Positions 16,385-25,434 of a DNA stretch of 64,000 nucleotides are shown here, piece after piece. A program made the translations under genes and the position numbers. How positions within the stretch are numbered: position 1 is the first letter of the stretch; every line of letters begins with the position of its first letter. Location: NCBI RefSeq assembly GCF_000374185.1, contig NZ_KB910518.1, positions 4,200,529 to 4,264,528 on the forward strand, read 5' to 3'. The DNA comes from Paenibacillus sp. HW567 (GTDB taxonomy: Bacteria > Bacillota > Bacilli > Paenibacillales > Paenibacillaceae). The notes beneath the pieces were generated by a model. The model did no database searches and was not told the DNA's origin. It saw nothing but the letters and a program-made list of their open reading frames with translations.

Positions 16385-19108
16385 TTATCCCAGCGTTACC
16401 CACCTCATACTGGAGTGCTCATCGAAGATCAGCTTCACACCGGCTGCCGATCTTCCCTCTTCATCAAATATTTCCAGTACATTCGTCTCCTTCAGCCAAG
16501 CCATCGGAAGCTTGTAATCCTCCTGCGGGCCAATGCCCCAATAACGGCCAATATCCGTTCCGTTCAGCTTCACATAACCTTTGCTCATTCCGGTCAGCCG
16601 CAGCTTCAGCCTGGCATGGACCGCTTCCGGGCATTCCGGTCTATTGAAATGAAAAGAGTGGCGCACCGGTCCATTGCCGGACTGCTGGTCTTGAACTGCG
16701 CTATGCTCAAGCAGATTGGCATCTTGAATGGACCAGCCGTTCAGCTCATTCTGCGAATGGTAGCTGATCAGCTCCAGCCGGTCTATCGGCGATTTGATAT
16801 ATTTCATTTCGATGGTGTTAAGTCCCTCACGGATATAGGCGGAGATGTCCAGCGTGTGGAACATGAACCAATCCTTATACCCGGTAATATCAATGGCCTG
16901 ACCATTAATGGTAAGCTCTCCGCTCATCGCGCCTACCAGAATGGCCCGGTCCTGACCCTGAATGGTGAAGGTCCGTTGCAGTACAGTGCCCGGCTCTACG
17001 CTGCAGACCTGTCCAAGATGCAGCGACTGCGCTCCATGCTGCCACTGATCGCGCATGTCAACTGAATTGCCATCCAGAAATACCGGACCTTGAATCCCTT
17101 TGAACTCGCCGAGAAACGGGGAGAAATTCAAACGGCCCATATTCTGCACAAGCAATTGCAGCCGGTTGGTCTCATTAGGCTTCAGCTTAAGCTCCAGGGA
17201 TGATGCTCCAACCTGGCGGACCAATTGGGACGCCTCACCATTGACATACACTCTGAACGTATCCTGGACTTTAGGAATAACCACCGTTCTCACTTCACCC
17301 GGCCCTTGCTCGAAATCACAGGTATATAGAAGATAGCCATACGGCACCTCCATACTGGAGAAATCCAGCGGAACCCCGGAGTACACATGGTCTTCCGAAG
17401 GCGCTAAGGCAACGGACGATGTAGCGACTAGGCTTAATTCAGGTTTCTCAAGATGTACATAAGGCGATTCGTCCAGCGGAGCAGTGGCATTCTCCCAGTT
17501 GCCTAGAAGTAGCACCCCATGCTCTCTCCGGCTTACCGCCGCCATAATTTGCCCTTCGCGAGTGACATCCATATCCGGGTAGCCGAGCGCCCATCTTGTC
17601 CCAGACGGCCCGGCGAACCGCCAAGCAGAGTCGGCCATATCTCCGTTCACCAGAATAAGCTGGAACAGCTTCCCGCCGATGGAGAGGGACAACACCTGCG
17701 GCTCCGAGAAATGAAAGCTGTCCAGCGTTAATTGCTTGCGGTCACCGCTTAGCTTCATAAGCTGCGGCGGCTGCCCCGTTAATTCAATGGGCTGTCCCGC
17801 TTCAATTTCGATCCAGGAGCGGTTCCCATTGTCGGCCGCAATAATTAGCGTATGAACTCCCGCTATTGCCTCATTGGCAAGCAGATAGGAATTGCAGGTC
17901 AGGAATACCTCCTGAGAAATTTCCAATTGCTCGAGAACAGGAGTGATGGCTCCGGGCTTAACGGTAACCGGAACGGTGTTACCGCGGGACAACGTAAGGT
18001 ACGCGTTCTCCCTTTCCTGTTTTCCGCTCTCCACAAACCAGATGCGCTCTCTCCCGCGTCCCCTGGAACGTGCGGTGAATCCTTCGCTTAACCGGACTGG
18101 AACGCTCTGCTCCTCCTCCGCATTCAGCAGAAACCCGCTTATGGCCTGAATATAGTAGGATAACTTCTTCGCTACAGCATATTTCTCTGTCACTCGCTCA
18201 TACTCGTTCAAGGGAGCATCGTAATCATAGGAGGTGACCATAAAAATATCGCTTGCCCCGACCGTTCTCCCGCCGTAACCGCCAAAATTCGTTCCTCCGT
18301 AGAACATATAGTGGCTTATGCCGCTATACCCTGCACGCAGCACCTCCAGTGTTCTTTTCTCATAGAGACCGGCGGTCTTCTGGGTTGCCGCCTGCGCTCC
18401 CCAATGCTCAAACCAGCCTGTCCAGAACTCGGTGACAATCTTCGGCATGTCCGGCTGCTTGCGCTCAAGCTCCTCATAATGCTGGTCGGCATTCGACCAG
18501 AAGTTCGCACCCTCGATAGCGCCCTCCACACCGCCTACACAGGTAATCAGCGGCACTTCAATTCCCCGCTGCAACAAACCGTCTCTTAAATATTTCATAT
18601 AGCTTGCTGCGGCCTCATCAGCTTCAAGATACCCGTATTCATTCTCGACCTGCACAAGAATCACTGACCCGCCCTGTGTGATTTGACGATCACGGATTAT
18701 AGGAATTATTTTGTCGAAATAACGGTCTACATAATCCAGATACGGCTTGCTGTGGGTTCTGAACGCGACCTCCTGTTTATTGTTCAGCCACCACGGGAAC
18801 CCGCCGAAGTCCCACTCTGCACAAATGAACGGGCCTGGACGGGCGATAACCCATAATCCCAGCTCTGCACACAAATCAAGAAAAGCTCCGCAGTCCTTGT
18901 CACCTTCGAAGCTCCATTCTCCTTCTTCCGGTTCATGCACATTCCAGGCAAAATAGGTATCAATACAGTTCATTCCTGCCAGCTTCGCCTTAACGAGAAC
19001 CTCCCGCCATTCCTCTCTTGGCATACGGAAATAGTGGATGGCCGCGCTGTTCAGGAAGACCTGCTGCCCGTTAATGGTATAGCTTCTCTTGTCGTAATTC
19101 ACAGTCAT
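16385..19108 (-). CDS. Glycoside hydrolase family 35 beta-galactosidase
   Basis: 907 residues, no signal peptide, so cytoplasmic. The TIM barrel begins with SAAIHYFRMPREEWREVL and ARPGPFICAEWDFGGFPWWL, classical GH35. The acid/base Glu lies in GGSVILVQVENEYG (about 156) and the nucleophile Glu in IVTEFWTGWFEHWG (about 226). Beta-sandwich domains follow, including jelly-roll galactose-binding-like modules near the C-terminus. ATG 19108 is chosen (AAAGGTG, 8 nt) over a GTG three codons earlier. It is the last gene of the LacI-controlled CUT1 operon and would cleave imported galacto-oligosaccharides. Confidence 0.9.
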   Translation of the reverse strand: MTVNYDKRSYTINGQQVFLNSAAIHYFRMPREEWREVLVKAKLAGMNCIDTYFAWNVHEPEEGEWSFEGDKDCGAFLDLCAELGLWVIARPGPFICAEWDFGGFPWWLNNKQEVAFRTHSKPYLDYVDRYFDKIIPIIRDRQITQGGSVILVQVENEYGYLEADEAAASYMKYLRDGLLQRGIEVPLITCVGGVEGAIEGANFWSNADQHYEELERKQPDMPKIVTEFWTGWFEHWGAQAATQKTAGLYEKRTLEVLRAGYSGISHYMFYGGTNFGGYGGRTVGASDIFMVTSYDYDAPLNEYERVTEKYAVAKKLSYYIQAISGFLLNAEEEQSVPVRLSEGFTARSRGRGRERIWFVESGKQERENAYLTLSRGNTVPVTVKPGAITPVLEQLEISQEVFLTCNSYLLANEAIAGVHTLIIAADNGNRSWIEIEAGQPIELTGQPPQLMKLSGDRKQLTLDSFHFSEPQVLSLSIGGKLFQLILVNGDMADSAWRFAGPSGTRWALGYPDMDVTREGQIMAAVSRREHGVLLLGNWENATAPLDESPYVHLEKPELSLVATSSVALAPSEDHVYSGVPLDFSSMEVPYGYLLYTCDFEQGPGEVRTVVIPKVQDTFRVYVNGEASQLVRQVGASSLELKLKPNETNRLQLLVQNMGRLNFSPFLGEFKGIQGPVFLDGNSVDMRDQWQHGAQSLHLGQVCSVEPGTVLQRTFTIQGQDRAILVGAMSGELTINGQAIDITGYKDWFMFHTLDISAYIREGLNTIEMKYIKSPIDRLELISYHSQNELNGWSIQDANLLEHSAVQDQQSGNGPVRHSFHFNRPECPEAVHARLKLRLTGMSKGYVKLNGTDIGRYWGIGPQEDYKLPMAWLKETNVLEIFDEEGRSAAGVKLIFDEHSSMRWVTLG

Positions 19109-19127
19109 TCTCCCCACACCTTTCTCT

Positions 19128-20606
19128 CTACTCTTTAATCCGGATATCGGAGATTACAATGGTCGTAATGGATTGCTGCGGCACAGTCAGCCGCACTCCG
19201 TTAGTGTACAGCGGCACTTCGGATGGCTCTAAATTTTTGTCCGCAGAGGTCTGGTAGACTTGAGCAGCAGCACTGTCGTACGTATAAGGAGTCAGATCAT
19301 AGGTGACCTCTTTCTCCGACTGCTCATTTCTGACTACAATGGTAAGCTGATGTTTACCTTCGTTATACGCCGCTATTGTCCGTCCATCCTCTGTCAGCAG
19401 AATACGGGAATCCGGGAGAATAAACTTGCTGAAATTGGCCATCGCATAATACTGCTTCGTCAGCTCATAGCTCTCGCCCGAGGTGAAATCAGAGTGGATG
19501 AACCCCCAGTTGTTGTTCGCCCCCTCATCCTCTACAGCCTGCCAGTAAACCCAAGCGGACGGTCTAAGCACACGCAGGTCAAAAATAATACGCTCCCCAA
19601 GCTCCATTACGCTGCTCATATCCTGGTGGTTATGCGGCTCGCTGCCGCCCGTTCCGTATTCAGACATCCACAGGCGTTTGCCCTTCTCCTGCGCGAAATT
19701 CCGCAGCTCCTCCAGCTTGCTTCCGTTGTACGTATGGGTATTGATCTGGGACAAGCGGCCAAGCGTGGCTTCATCATAGAATGAGAGCATATCCATCGTT
19801 TCGTCCACACTATTCTCATCCGGTCCGCTGATCACCGTATCGTTCAGCCCTTTGGACTTTAGAGATTCGGAGACCTTTTGAATAATCTCCATTTGCTTAT
19901 CCACGCTGAAATGGCTGCCCTCTTGAATATTCCCCTTCTTCCACCAGTCAGAAGCCGGTTCATTCAGCGGGTTCAGCGTGCGGAACGTCACGCCCCACCG
20001 CTCTTTGTATTGTTTGACAACCTCGGTCAAATAATCAGCAAAGGCTCCATAATATTCATCCTTCAGGTTATTCCCCCCGTCAACCGCTCCTGTGACGGAG
20101 CCGCTAACGGTCATCCAGTAAGGCGGGGAATTCGAGAAGGCCTCGGCTATCGTAACACCACGCTCTATGGCTCCAAGCAGAACCTTGCGCTGGCCTGCGT
20201 CAGCTTCCCAGTCCCACTTGCCCTCTTCAGGCTCAAAGCCGGGAACGTCACCGCCCGGCCGCAGCGTATTGTGCGCGATATTCGGATCTTCACCCCCGCC
20301 GATATTATAGCGGACGATGTTCAGCCCAAGACCCTTGTCCCGGTTAAAGATAAGGTCCATCACCTCATCCAGCTTCTGCCCATCCTTCCATTGCCCCAGC
20401 ACATGGCCCCACCAGGCCAGGGAGGTGCCCCAGCCTTCAAAGCCGTCATAGCCATCCTTCGGGTCTACATGGATAGCGGCTTCATCCAGCTTCAATAGCC
20501 TTGATGTTGTCTTGTCTTGTGATTGATTTAACATAATTCCTCCCAATACAGCTAATGTTAAGACAAGGATGCCTATTAGAATAACTCGCCGGTTCACTTT
20601 TTTCAT
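19128..20606 (-). CDS. GH30-type glycanase, probable endo-beta-1,6-galactanase
   Basis: 492 residues with an N-terminal anchor or signal segment (RRVILIGILVLTLAVLGGIM) and no lipobox, so membrane-bound or secreted. The barrel shows GFEGWGTSLAWWGHVLGQW, typical of GH30 subfamily 5. The acid/base Glu is in TLNPLNEP (about 213) and the nucleophile Glu in LWMSEYGTGGSE (about 313). A C-terminal beta-sandwich completes the GH30 architecture. Coupled with a GH35 enzyme and a CUT1 importer, attack on beta-1,6-galactan side chains (type II arabinogalactan) is the best guess; related GH30 glycanases remain possible. Confidence 0.78.
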   Translation of the reverse strand: MKKVNRRVILIGILVLTLAVLGGIMLNQSQDKTTSRLLKLDEAAIHVDPKDGYDGFEGWGTSLAWWGHVLGQWKDGQKLDEVMDLIFNRDKGLGLNIVRYNIGGGEDPNIAHNTLRPGGDVPGFEPEEGKWDWEADAGQRKVLLGAIERGVTIAEAFSNSPPYWMTVSGSVTGAVDGGNNLKDEYYGAFADYLTEVVKQYKERWGVTFRTLNPLNEPASDWWKKGNIQEGSHFSVDKQMEIIQKVSESLKSKGLNDTVISGPDENSVDETMDMLSFYDEATLGRLSQINTHTYNGSKLEELRNFAQEKGKRLWMSEYGTGGSEPHNHQDMSSVMELGERIIFDLRVLRPSAWVYWQAVEDEGANNNWGFIHSDFTSGESYELTKQYYAMANFSKFILPDSRILLTEDGRTIAAYNEGKHQLTIVVRNEQSEKEVTYDLTPYTYDSAAAQVYQTSADKNLEPSEVPLYTNGVRLTVPQQSITTIVISDIRIKE

Positions 20607-20632
20607 ATTTGGGCTCTCCTCGGAGTAATCCG

Positions 20633-21478
20633 TTATTTAATCCCGCTGCTTCCGCCGCTAATATTGGCTTCATATACAAATCTTTGCCCCAGCATATAGA
20701 CCAGAATCATCGGAATTGTCAGAAACAGTGAAGCGACCATGACCATATTCCACGGAGGCATTTGCCCGCCGGATGCCGTACTGATCAACTGCACGCCAAG
20801 CGCCAGCGGAGTTTTGTCAGGATCATTAATATAGATTAACGGTCCCATGAAATTCCCCCAGTTGTAGGAGAAAGAAAAAATACCAATCGCCGCCAGAATC
20901 GGATAGGTCATAGGCAGAATGATTTTGGAGTAAATTCCCAGATGACCCATTCCGTCAATCATCGCCGCCTCATCAAGCGATCTCGGAATAGACATGACGA
21001 ACTGGCGGATCAGGAACACATTATAAGCCCCTGCAAAAAAGCTCGGCACGATCAGCGGCAGGAACGTATTCACCCACCCCAGCTCTCTGAAAATAACAAA
21101 TTGGGGAACCATCGTCACTTCACCAGGGATCATCATGGTGCTCAGCAGAACTACGAATAGAATCCCGCTGCCTTTAGCCTTCAAACGGGCAAACCCGTAA
21201 GAAACGAAAGACGCGGAAGCGACAGAGCCAATGACCGTCCACACCGTAATGATCAAACTGTTCTTCAAATAAGTTCCCAAGTGATAATCTGAGAACACTT
21301 TCGTAAAATTGGCAAAGGTGAACTCACGGGGAATAAAGGTAAACGCTACTTTTACCGTGGTAGCATCACTGGCAAAGGCAATGGACAGCATGTAGATAAA
21401 CGGAGCGAACAGCAAAATGCCTACCGCGCATAAAATCACATAGGAAACGCTTTTTTCCATCAAGGATATTCTAGCCAT
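20633..21478 (-). CDS. Carbohydrate ABC transporter permease (MalG type)
   Basis: 281 residues from ATG 21478, with GAGGAGGGG 8 nt upstream. It overlaps the end of the other permease by 8 bp. Six transmembrane helices and the EAA loop DEAAMIDGMGHLGIYSKIIL (E-A-A-x3-G-x9-I-x-L-P) are visible; the C-terminus is RFVYEANISGGSSGIK, as in CUT1 MalG-like subunits. It pairs with the MalF-type permease and binding protein encoded just upstream. No ATPase gene lies in the window, so a shared MsmX-like ATPase is expected. Confidence 0.92.
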   Translation of the reverse strand: MARISLMEKSVSYVILCAVGILLFAPFIYMLSIAFASDATTVKVAFTFIPREFTFANFTKVFSDYHLGTYLKNSLIITVWTVIGSVASASFVSYGFARLKAKGSGILFVVLLSTMMIPGEVTMVPQFVIFRELGWVNTFLPLIVPSFFAGAYNVFLIRQFVMSIPRSLDEAAMIDGMGHLGIYSKIILPMTYPILAAIGIFSFSYNWGNFMGPLIYINDPDKTPLALGVQLISTASGGQMPPWNMVMVASLFLTIPMILVYMLGQRFVYEANISGGSSGIK

Positions 21479-22358
21479 TTTCTTTCCCCTCCTCGTAATG
21501 CACCCATAAAGCGGATGAACGGAACACAATCAGTGTCAGCACCAGGATGATGATGAACAAGATCCAGGCGATGGCTGAAGCGTATCCCATTTTATAGAAC
21601 CGGAAAGCATTCTGGAACAGATACGGAACAACCATCTGACTTGCGTTATCCGGCCCGCCTGCGGTTACGATGAAGACCTGGGCGAAGGTTTGCAGCGCTC
21701 CTATAATTCCCGTGATCAGATTGAAGAAAATGACCGGGGTGAGCATTGGAAAGGTAATGGCAAAGAAGCTTTGTCCGCTGCTCGCTCCATCTATCGACGA
21801 AGCTTCATACAGCTCCGGTGGTATCCCTTTCATACCGGCAAGCAGCAGCACAACCCCGCCGCCGACTCCCCATAGAGACATGAGAACCAGAGCAGGCTTA
21901 ACCCAGTTGGGATCAAGCAGCCAGCTCGGCCCCTGGATGCCCACGAAACTCAGCATTTCATTGATTAAGCCCTCTGTCGGCGCGAACAATCGGATGAACA
22001 GCAGCGAAGCGGCCACAACCGGAACTACTGAAGGCAAATAATATAACACCCGAAAGAAGGTGATGCCCTTCAGCTTTTTGTTCAAATAGTAGGCTATCCA
22101 GAGTGAGATGGACATGCCCATAGGAATGGCTATTAGCGCATAAAAAAATGTATTCCCGACAGACTTCCAGAAAATAGGGTCATCGGTTAATAAATTGATA
22201 TAGTTCTCAAAGCCGATAAAATTGGGCGACTGGAATAAATCCCAATCTGTAAAGCTCATATAAATAGAGAATATAATCGGTCCCAGGGTTAAGCCCAAGA
22301 AGCCAATTAACCAAGGGGAGATAAAAATATAAAACCAGCGTCCGTCCTTGTTCTTCAT
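21471..22358 (-). CDS. Carbohydrate ABC transporter permease (MalF type)
   Basis: 295 residues. The N-terminus WFYIFISPWLIGFLGLTLGP and segments SFTDWDLFQSPNFIGFENY are typical of MalF/UgpA-like CUT1 permeases. The EAA loop is YEASSIDGASSGQSFFAITF. The start at 22358 has GGAGGTGG upstream. A 26-bp intercistronic hairpin separates it from the binding-protein gene. Confidence 0.92.
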   Translation of the reverse strand: MKNKDGRWFYIFISPWLIGFLGLTLGPIIFSIYMSFTDWDLFQSPNFIGFENYINLLTDDPIFWKSVGNTFFYALIAIPMGMSISLWIAYYLNKKLKGITFFRVLYYLPSVVPVVAASLLFIRLFAPTEGLINEMLSFVGIQGPSWLLDPNWVKPALVLMSLWGVGGGVVLLLAGMKGIPPELYEASSIDGASSGQSFFAITFPMLTPVIFFNLITGIIGALQTFAQVFIVTAGGPDNASQMVVPYLFQNAFRFYKMGYASAIAWILFIIILVLTLIVFRSSALWVHYEEGKENG

Positions 22359-22391
22359 AAAACCACCTCCGTATTTACTCCTAATGAAACA

Positions 22392-22417
22392 GGGATCAGC
22401 TCAGGACAGCTAATCCC
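22392..22417 (-). other. Intercistronic hairpin between binding protein and permeases
   Basis: GGGAT plus AGCT pair with AGCT plus ATCCC around a short loop, with no T-run. It lies 33 bp after the binding-protein stop. Such hairpins commonly stabilise the upstream mRNA segment so the binding protein is made in excess over the permeases; that role is inferred. Confidence 0.5.
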
Positions 22418-22450
22418 TTGATCTCTTGAATGATGAGTGCTCTGTATCTA

Positions 22451-23752
22451 TTATTTGTACAGTTTATCGAGTCCTTGCTGGATTTGCTTAACGGTATCGT
22501 CAAGCGTTGCTTCATTGAAGAAGAAAGGCGCCAGCTTGTCATCAATAACCTTCATCATTTCGTTCCATTTAGGATTCAGCGGCTCAGCGTACAGCTTGGA
22601 ATCACTGAATGCAGCCATGTTGATTTTTTTGCCGCCATACTCTGCATTAACGAAAGCGTCGCTGGTCAAAGCAGGCTTGGTAGCCGGAGCGTCCTGACCG
22701 CTCTCAATAATCGGCATTTGTGCGTCCAGTTCAGTCAGTCCGCTAATGACTTTAAATGCTTCCTCCTGGTGTTTGGACTGTTTGGTAATGGTCAGACCGT
22801 TGAAGAATGCATTTGTCTGGCCCCAAATCGGTGAAATATCCCAGTTAATCCCTTCAACCTTAGCCAGGGAACCGATATTCCAGAAGCCTGTAGTTTCCAT
22901 TGCGATTTTGCCTTGTGCGAATAACGGGTCTGCGCCAACATTCCCCATGTCTGCAATTTCAGTAGTTGTCGGAGAAGTGCCGTACTTGTAGCTCATATCA
23001 TTCAGCAGTTGAAGAGCGTCGCGAACCTGTGGTGTATCGAAGGTAGGCTTGTTGTTCGCATCAAACAACGAACCGCCATTCTGATAGACAAGCTGCATCC
23101 ACTGCGGCCACCATGAGCCTGGATAGTATCCCCATTGAACCGTCTTGTCACCTTCTTTAACCGTCAGCTTTTTCGCTGCTTCAAGCAGCTCCTTCTGCGT
23201 CCATTCCTTGGTAGGGTAAGCAACACCCGCTTTGTCGAACAAATCTTTGTTGTAGAAAAGCACCATCGCTCCCGCGCGGTCCAGCATGCCATATTGCTTG
23301 CCTTGGTAGCTCATAAGATTTGCAATATCATCGCTGTATCTTGCTTTCATATCCAGATTGCTTGAAGTAATAAAGTCATCAAGAGGAATAATTTGCTCCT
23401 TGCTCGCATACACCTGATAGTTCTCCGCAATCATCATGATATCCGGCGGCGTTCCGCCTGCGATCATGGTCTGTACCTTCTGGTCATAGTCGCCGGCCAC
23501 AAGCAGCACATTGACGTTGATATTCGGGTTCGTTTTCTTCACGATTTCAAGACGCTGCTCCATAACCTTCTTGTCACTCTCAGAGCCCCACATCGTTAAT
23601 GTCAAATCAACCGGTTTGTCCGAAACTGCATTTTTGCCGCCTTCATTTGAACCCGATGCCTTGTCCGAATTATTATTGCCGCCCCCACATCCAGACAGAA
23701 CACTAACAACGACAAGCATCATTACCATTAAAAATCCCAGTTTGCGTTTCAT
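22451..23752 (-). CDS. ABC transporter sugar-binding lipoprotein
   Basis: 433 residues from ATG 23752 (AAAGGGAGG upstream). Lipoprotein signal MKRKLGFLMVMMLVVVSVLS with lipobox LSGC, followed by a Gly/Asn/Ser-rich tether. The mature part shows the family-1 extracellular binding-protein pattern: DLTLTMWGSESDKKVMEQRL, VAGDYDQKVQTMIAGGTPPD, GAMVLFYNKDLFDKAGV and FAQGKIAMETTGFW. It captures the oligosaccharide at the cell surface. It is the first gene of the transporter-GH30-GH35 operon and lies directly behind two LacI-type dyads. Confidence 0.93.
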   Translation of the reverse strand: MKRKLGFLMVMMLVVVSVLSGCGGGNNNSDKASGSNEGGKNAVSDKPVDLTLTMWGSESDKKVMEQRLEIVKKTNPNINVNVLLVAGDYDQKVQTMIAGGTPPDIMMIAENYQVYASKEQIIPLDDFITSSNLDMKARYSDDIANLMSYQGKQYGMLDRAGAMVLFYNKDLFDKAGVAYPTKEWTQKELLEAAKKLTVKEGDKTVQWGYYPGSWWPQWMQLVYQNGGSLFDANNKPTFDTPQVRDALQLLNDMSYKYGTSPTTTEIADMGNVGADPLFAQGKIAMETTGFWNIGSLAKVEGINWDISPIWGQTNAFFNGLTITKQSKHQEEAFKVISGLTELDAQMPIIESGQDAPATKPALTSDAFVNAEYGGKKINMAAFSDSKLYAEPLNPKWNEMMKVIDDKLAPFFFNEATLDDTVKQIQQGLDKLYK

Positions 23753-23794
23753 GGTAAACCTCCCTTTTATTGTTCGAAGCAAGTTGGACAGTTT

Positions 23795-23810
23795 ATGAAA
23801 CGGATTTCAT
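23795..23810 (-). promoter_or_regulatory. LacI-type operator O1 of the galactan operon
   Basis: ATGAAA-CGGA-TTTCAT, perfect 6-bp arms, 43 bp upstream of the binding-protein start. The same arms recur at 23885-23900, and an extra TTTCAT half-site lies near 23819. The likely binder is the LacI protein encoded at 23961-24986. Confidence 0.7.
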
Positions 23811-23884
23811 GTAATGGGTTTCATTTGTGGTAAAAAGAATACCCGCTCTACACGGGTCTGTTTATTTATTTTAAAACCACACGA

Positions 23885-23900
23885 ATGAAAAGGGTTTCAT
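23885..23900 (-). promoter_or_regulatory. LacI-type operator O2 of the galactan operon
   Basis: ATGAAA-AGGG-TTTCAT, 90 bp (start to start) from O1, allowing looping between two sites. Between them lies a small hairpin ACCCG/CGGGT. I could not assign -35 and -10 boxes with confidence. Confidence 0.68.
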
Positions 23901-23960
23901 TAGCTGTGAATTTATTATATGACCACATTCTGGGGCTGTCAACCATTGCTGCGAAACTTT

Positions 23961-24986
23961 TTACTTCAATGCTCCGGTGCTGCTTCTCACAATCAGCTTA
24001 GGCTGCAAAACAATCTGCTTCTTCGGATTCTTCCCGTTGATGATCTGATGCAGCGTCTCTACGGCAAGCTCGCCAAGCTCGTAGGTATTCTGGGAAACGG
24101 TTGTCAGCTCCGGAATCACCGCAGTAGCCAACGGAGTATCATCGAAGCCCACGATAGAAATATCCCCGGGGATATGCAGACCGTGCTGGGCAGCCGCCTT
24201 AATCGCTCCAATCGCCGTGAAGTCATTTACACATAATACAGCCGTCGGTCTATGCTTCTGATCCAGCATCTGATTCATCAGCTCCCGGCCGCCCGGTACA
24301 GAGAACTCGCCTGATTTCAGCCACTCCTGGCGCAGCTCCAGCCCATGCTCCTTCAGCTTCTTCCTGGCAGCCTTGATCTTCACCAGAGTTGTTGCGGTAT
24401 CATCCATCCCGCCAATGAAACCAATATCCCTGTGGCCCAAATCTATCAGATGCTGCGTGGCAAGCGCAGCGCCTGCGGCTTCATCCGTATAGATCCGGTG
24501 CAGGCCGCTCTTCGGCAGATTGCCGTTCACGAGAACAATCGGCACATGCCGTGACAGCTCGATGACCTCCTGCGCCAGCTCCGGGGGACAGTTCGCCAGA
24601 TTGATTCTCCCCCCCAAAAAGATAATCCCGTCGACTCTTTTCTCCCGGAGAATGCTGAGGAACTCGGACTCCCGGTTGTAATTCCCCGCCGTGTTGCACA
24701 GGAAGAAGGAATAACCTTTTACTCTGGCAACGTTCTCCGCCCCCCAGAATACCTCCGGGAAGAACGGGTTAGTGATGTCCGGAAGGATCATGGCAATGGT
24801 CCCGGTTTCCTTCTTAAGCAAACTCCTGGCGAGCGCATTCGGCTGGAATTGATATTTCTCGATAATCTTATTTATGGTCTCACGGGTGCTCGCCTTGACC
24901 GGAGCTGTATCATTCAGTACCCGCGAAACCGTTGCCACGGATACATTGGCTTCCTTCGCTATGTCATAAATAGTGATTGTTTTCAT
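23961..24986 (-). CDS. LacI family transcriptional regulator of the galactan operon
   Basis: 341 residues from ATG 24986 (AAGGAAGGGA upstream). N-terminal HTH ITIYDIAKEANVSVATVSRV, hinge helix YQFQPNALARSLLKKETGTI, then a periplasmic-binding-protein-like core: MILPDITNPFFPEVFWGAEN, HLIDLGHRDIGFIGG, DFTAIGAIKAAAQHG and GDISIVGFDDTPLA. It is encoded immediately upstream of the transporter operon on the same strand. Two dyads (23795, 23885) lie between them, and another symmetrical site lies before its own start (25041-25054). Confidence 0.92.
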   Translation of the reverse strand: MKTITIYDIAKEANVSVATVSRVLNDTAPVKASTRETINKIIEKYQFQPNALARSLLKKETGTIAMILPDITNPFFPEVFWGAENVARVKGYSFFLCNTAGNYNRESEFLSILREKRVDGIIFLGGRINLANCPPELAQEVIELSRHVPIVLVNGNLPKSGLHRIYTDEAAGAALATQHLIDLGHRDIGFIGGMDDTATTLVKIKAARKKLKEHGLELRQEWLKSGEFSVPGGRELMNQMLDQKHRPTAVLCVNDFTAIGAIKAAAQHGLHIPGDISIVGFDDTPLATAVIPELTTVSQNTYELGELAVETLHQIINGKNPKKQIVLQPKLIVRSSTGALK

Positions 24987-25040
24987 ATATTCCCTTCCTT
25001 GTCCTATTATTAAGATCATAATACCAGAAGATTTGCCTTA

Positions 25041-25054
25041 TGTAACGGATTACA
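25041..25054 (-). promoter_or_regulatory. Dyad upstream of the LacI gene
   Basis: TGTAA-CGGA-TTACA, 55 bp before the LacI start. It shares the CGGA centre with O1 but has different arms. The centre does not fit the catabolite (cre) consensus, which places CG one base earlier. Autoregulation or binding by another LacI-family protein is possible. Confidence 0.45.
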
Positions 25055-25154
25055 ATACAAGCCGATATCCGGCCATTTTACAGTATAAATTGACAATGCT
25101 GTAGATGAATCGTAAAATAACTTAGCACTAAGTTACTTATTGCTAAATTAATAT

Positions 25155-25413
25155 CTATAGAAGTTGAACTTTGTTTTTTCATATTCGGGCCTAGCCGTAA
25201 CTGCGGGGAATGTTTGGACTTCCGGCCGCTGTTAGGTTTGGATTTCCTGATTGGAACCGCTTGTCGCGGTAGAAATCCAAACATAGCCTATGCTTACGAT
25301 GTGAGCTTTCCTGCGGAAAGCTTTCAGGCGGACGCATTCGCTCCGTAAGTATCCAAACTTCCCCTCCGTTACCTTCGCCCTTTTTATTCCTTTTTTAATT
25401 TCAACTTATATAG
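25155..25413. repeat. MITE-like structured intergenic element, copy B
   Basis: Ends are CTATAGAAGTTGAA (25155) and TTCAACTTATATAG (25400-25413), an imperfect terminal inverted repeat matching that of copy A. The interior aligns with 1034-1240 across its whole length. Shared features are GGAATGTT-GGACTTCCGGCCGC, the TTGGATTTC/GAAATCCAA hairpin with inner ACCGC/GCGGT, the AGCTTTCC/GGAAAGCT hairpin and AAGTATCCAAACTTCC. Differences fall mainly in hairpin loops. It ends 21 bp before the MarR start, so it sits in that gene's 5' region. Confidence 0.75.
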
Positions 25414-25434
25414 ACTACTCTCCCATAAAATGAG

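Noticed and set aside
25041..25054. Catabolite-control (cre) site
   Set aside because: The symmetric arms fit, but the centre CGGA is offset from the cre consensus; kept only as a LacI-type dyad.
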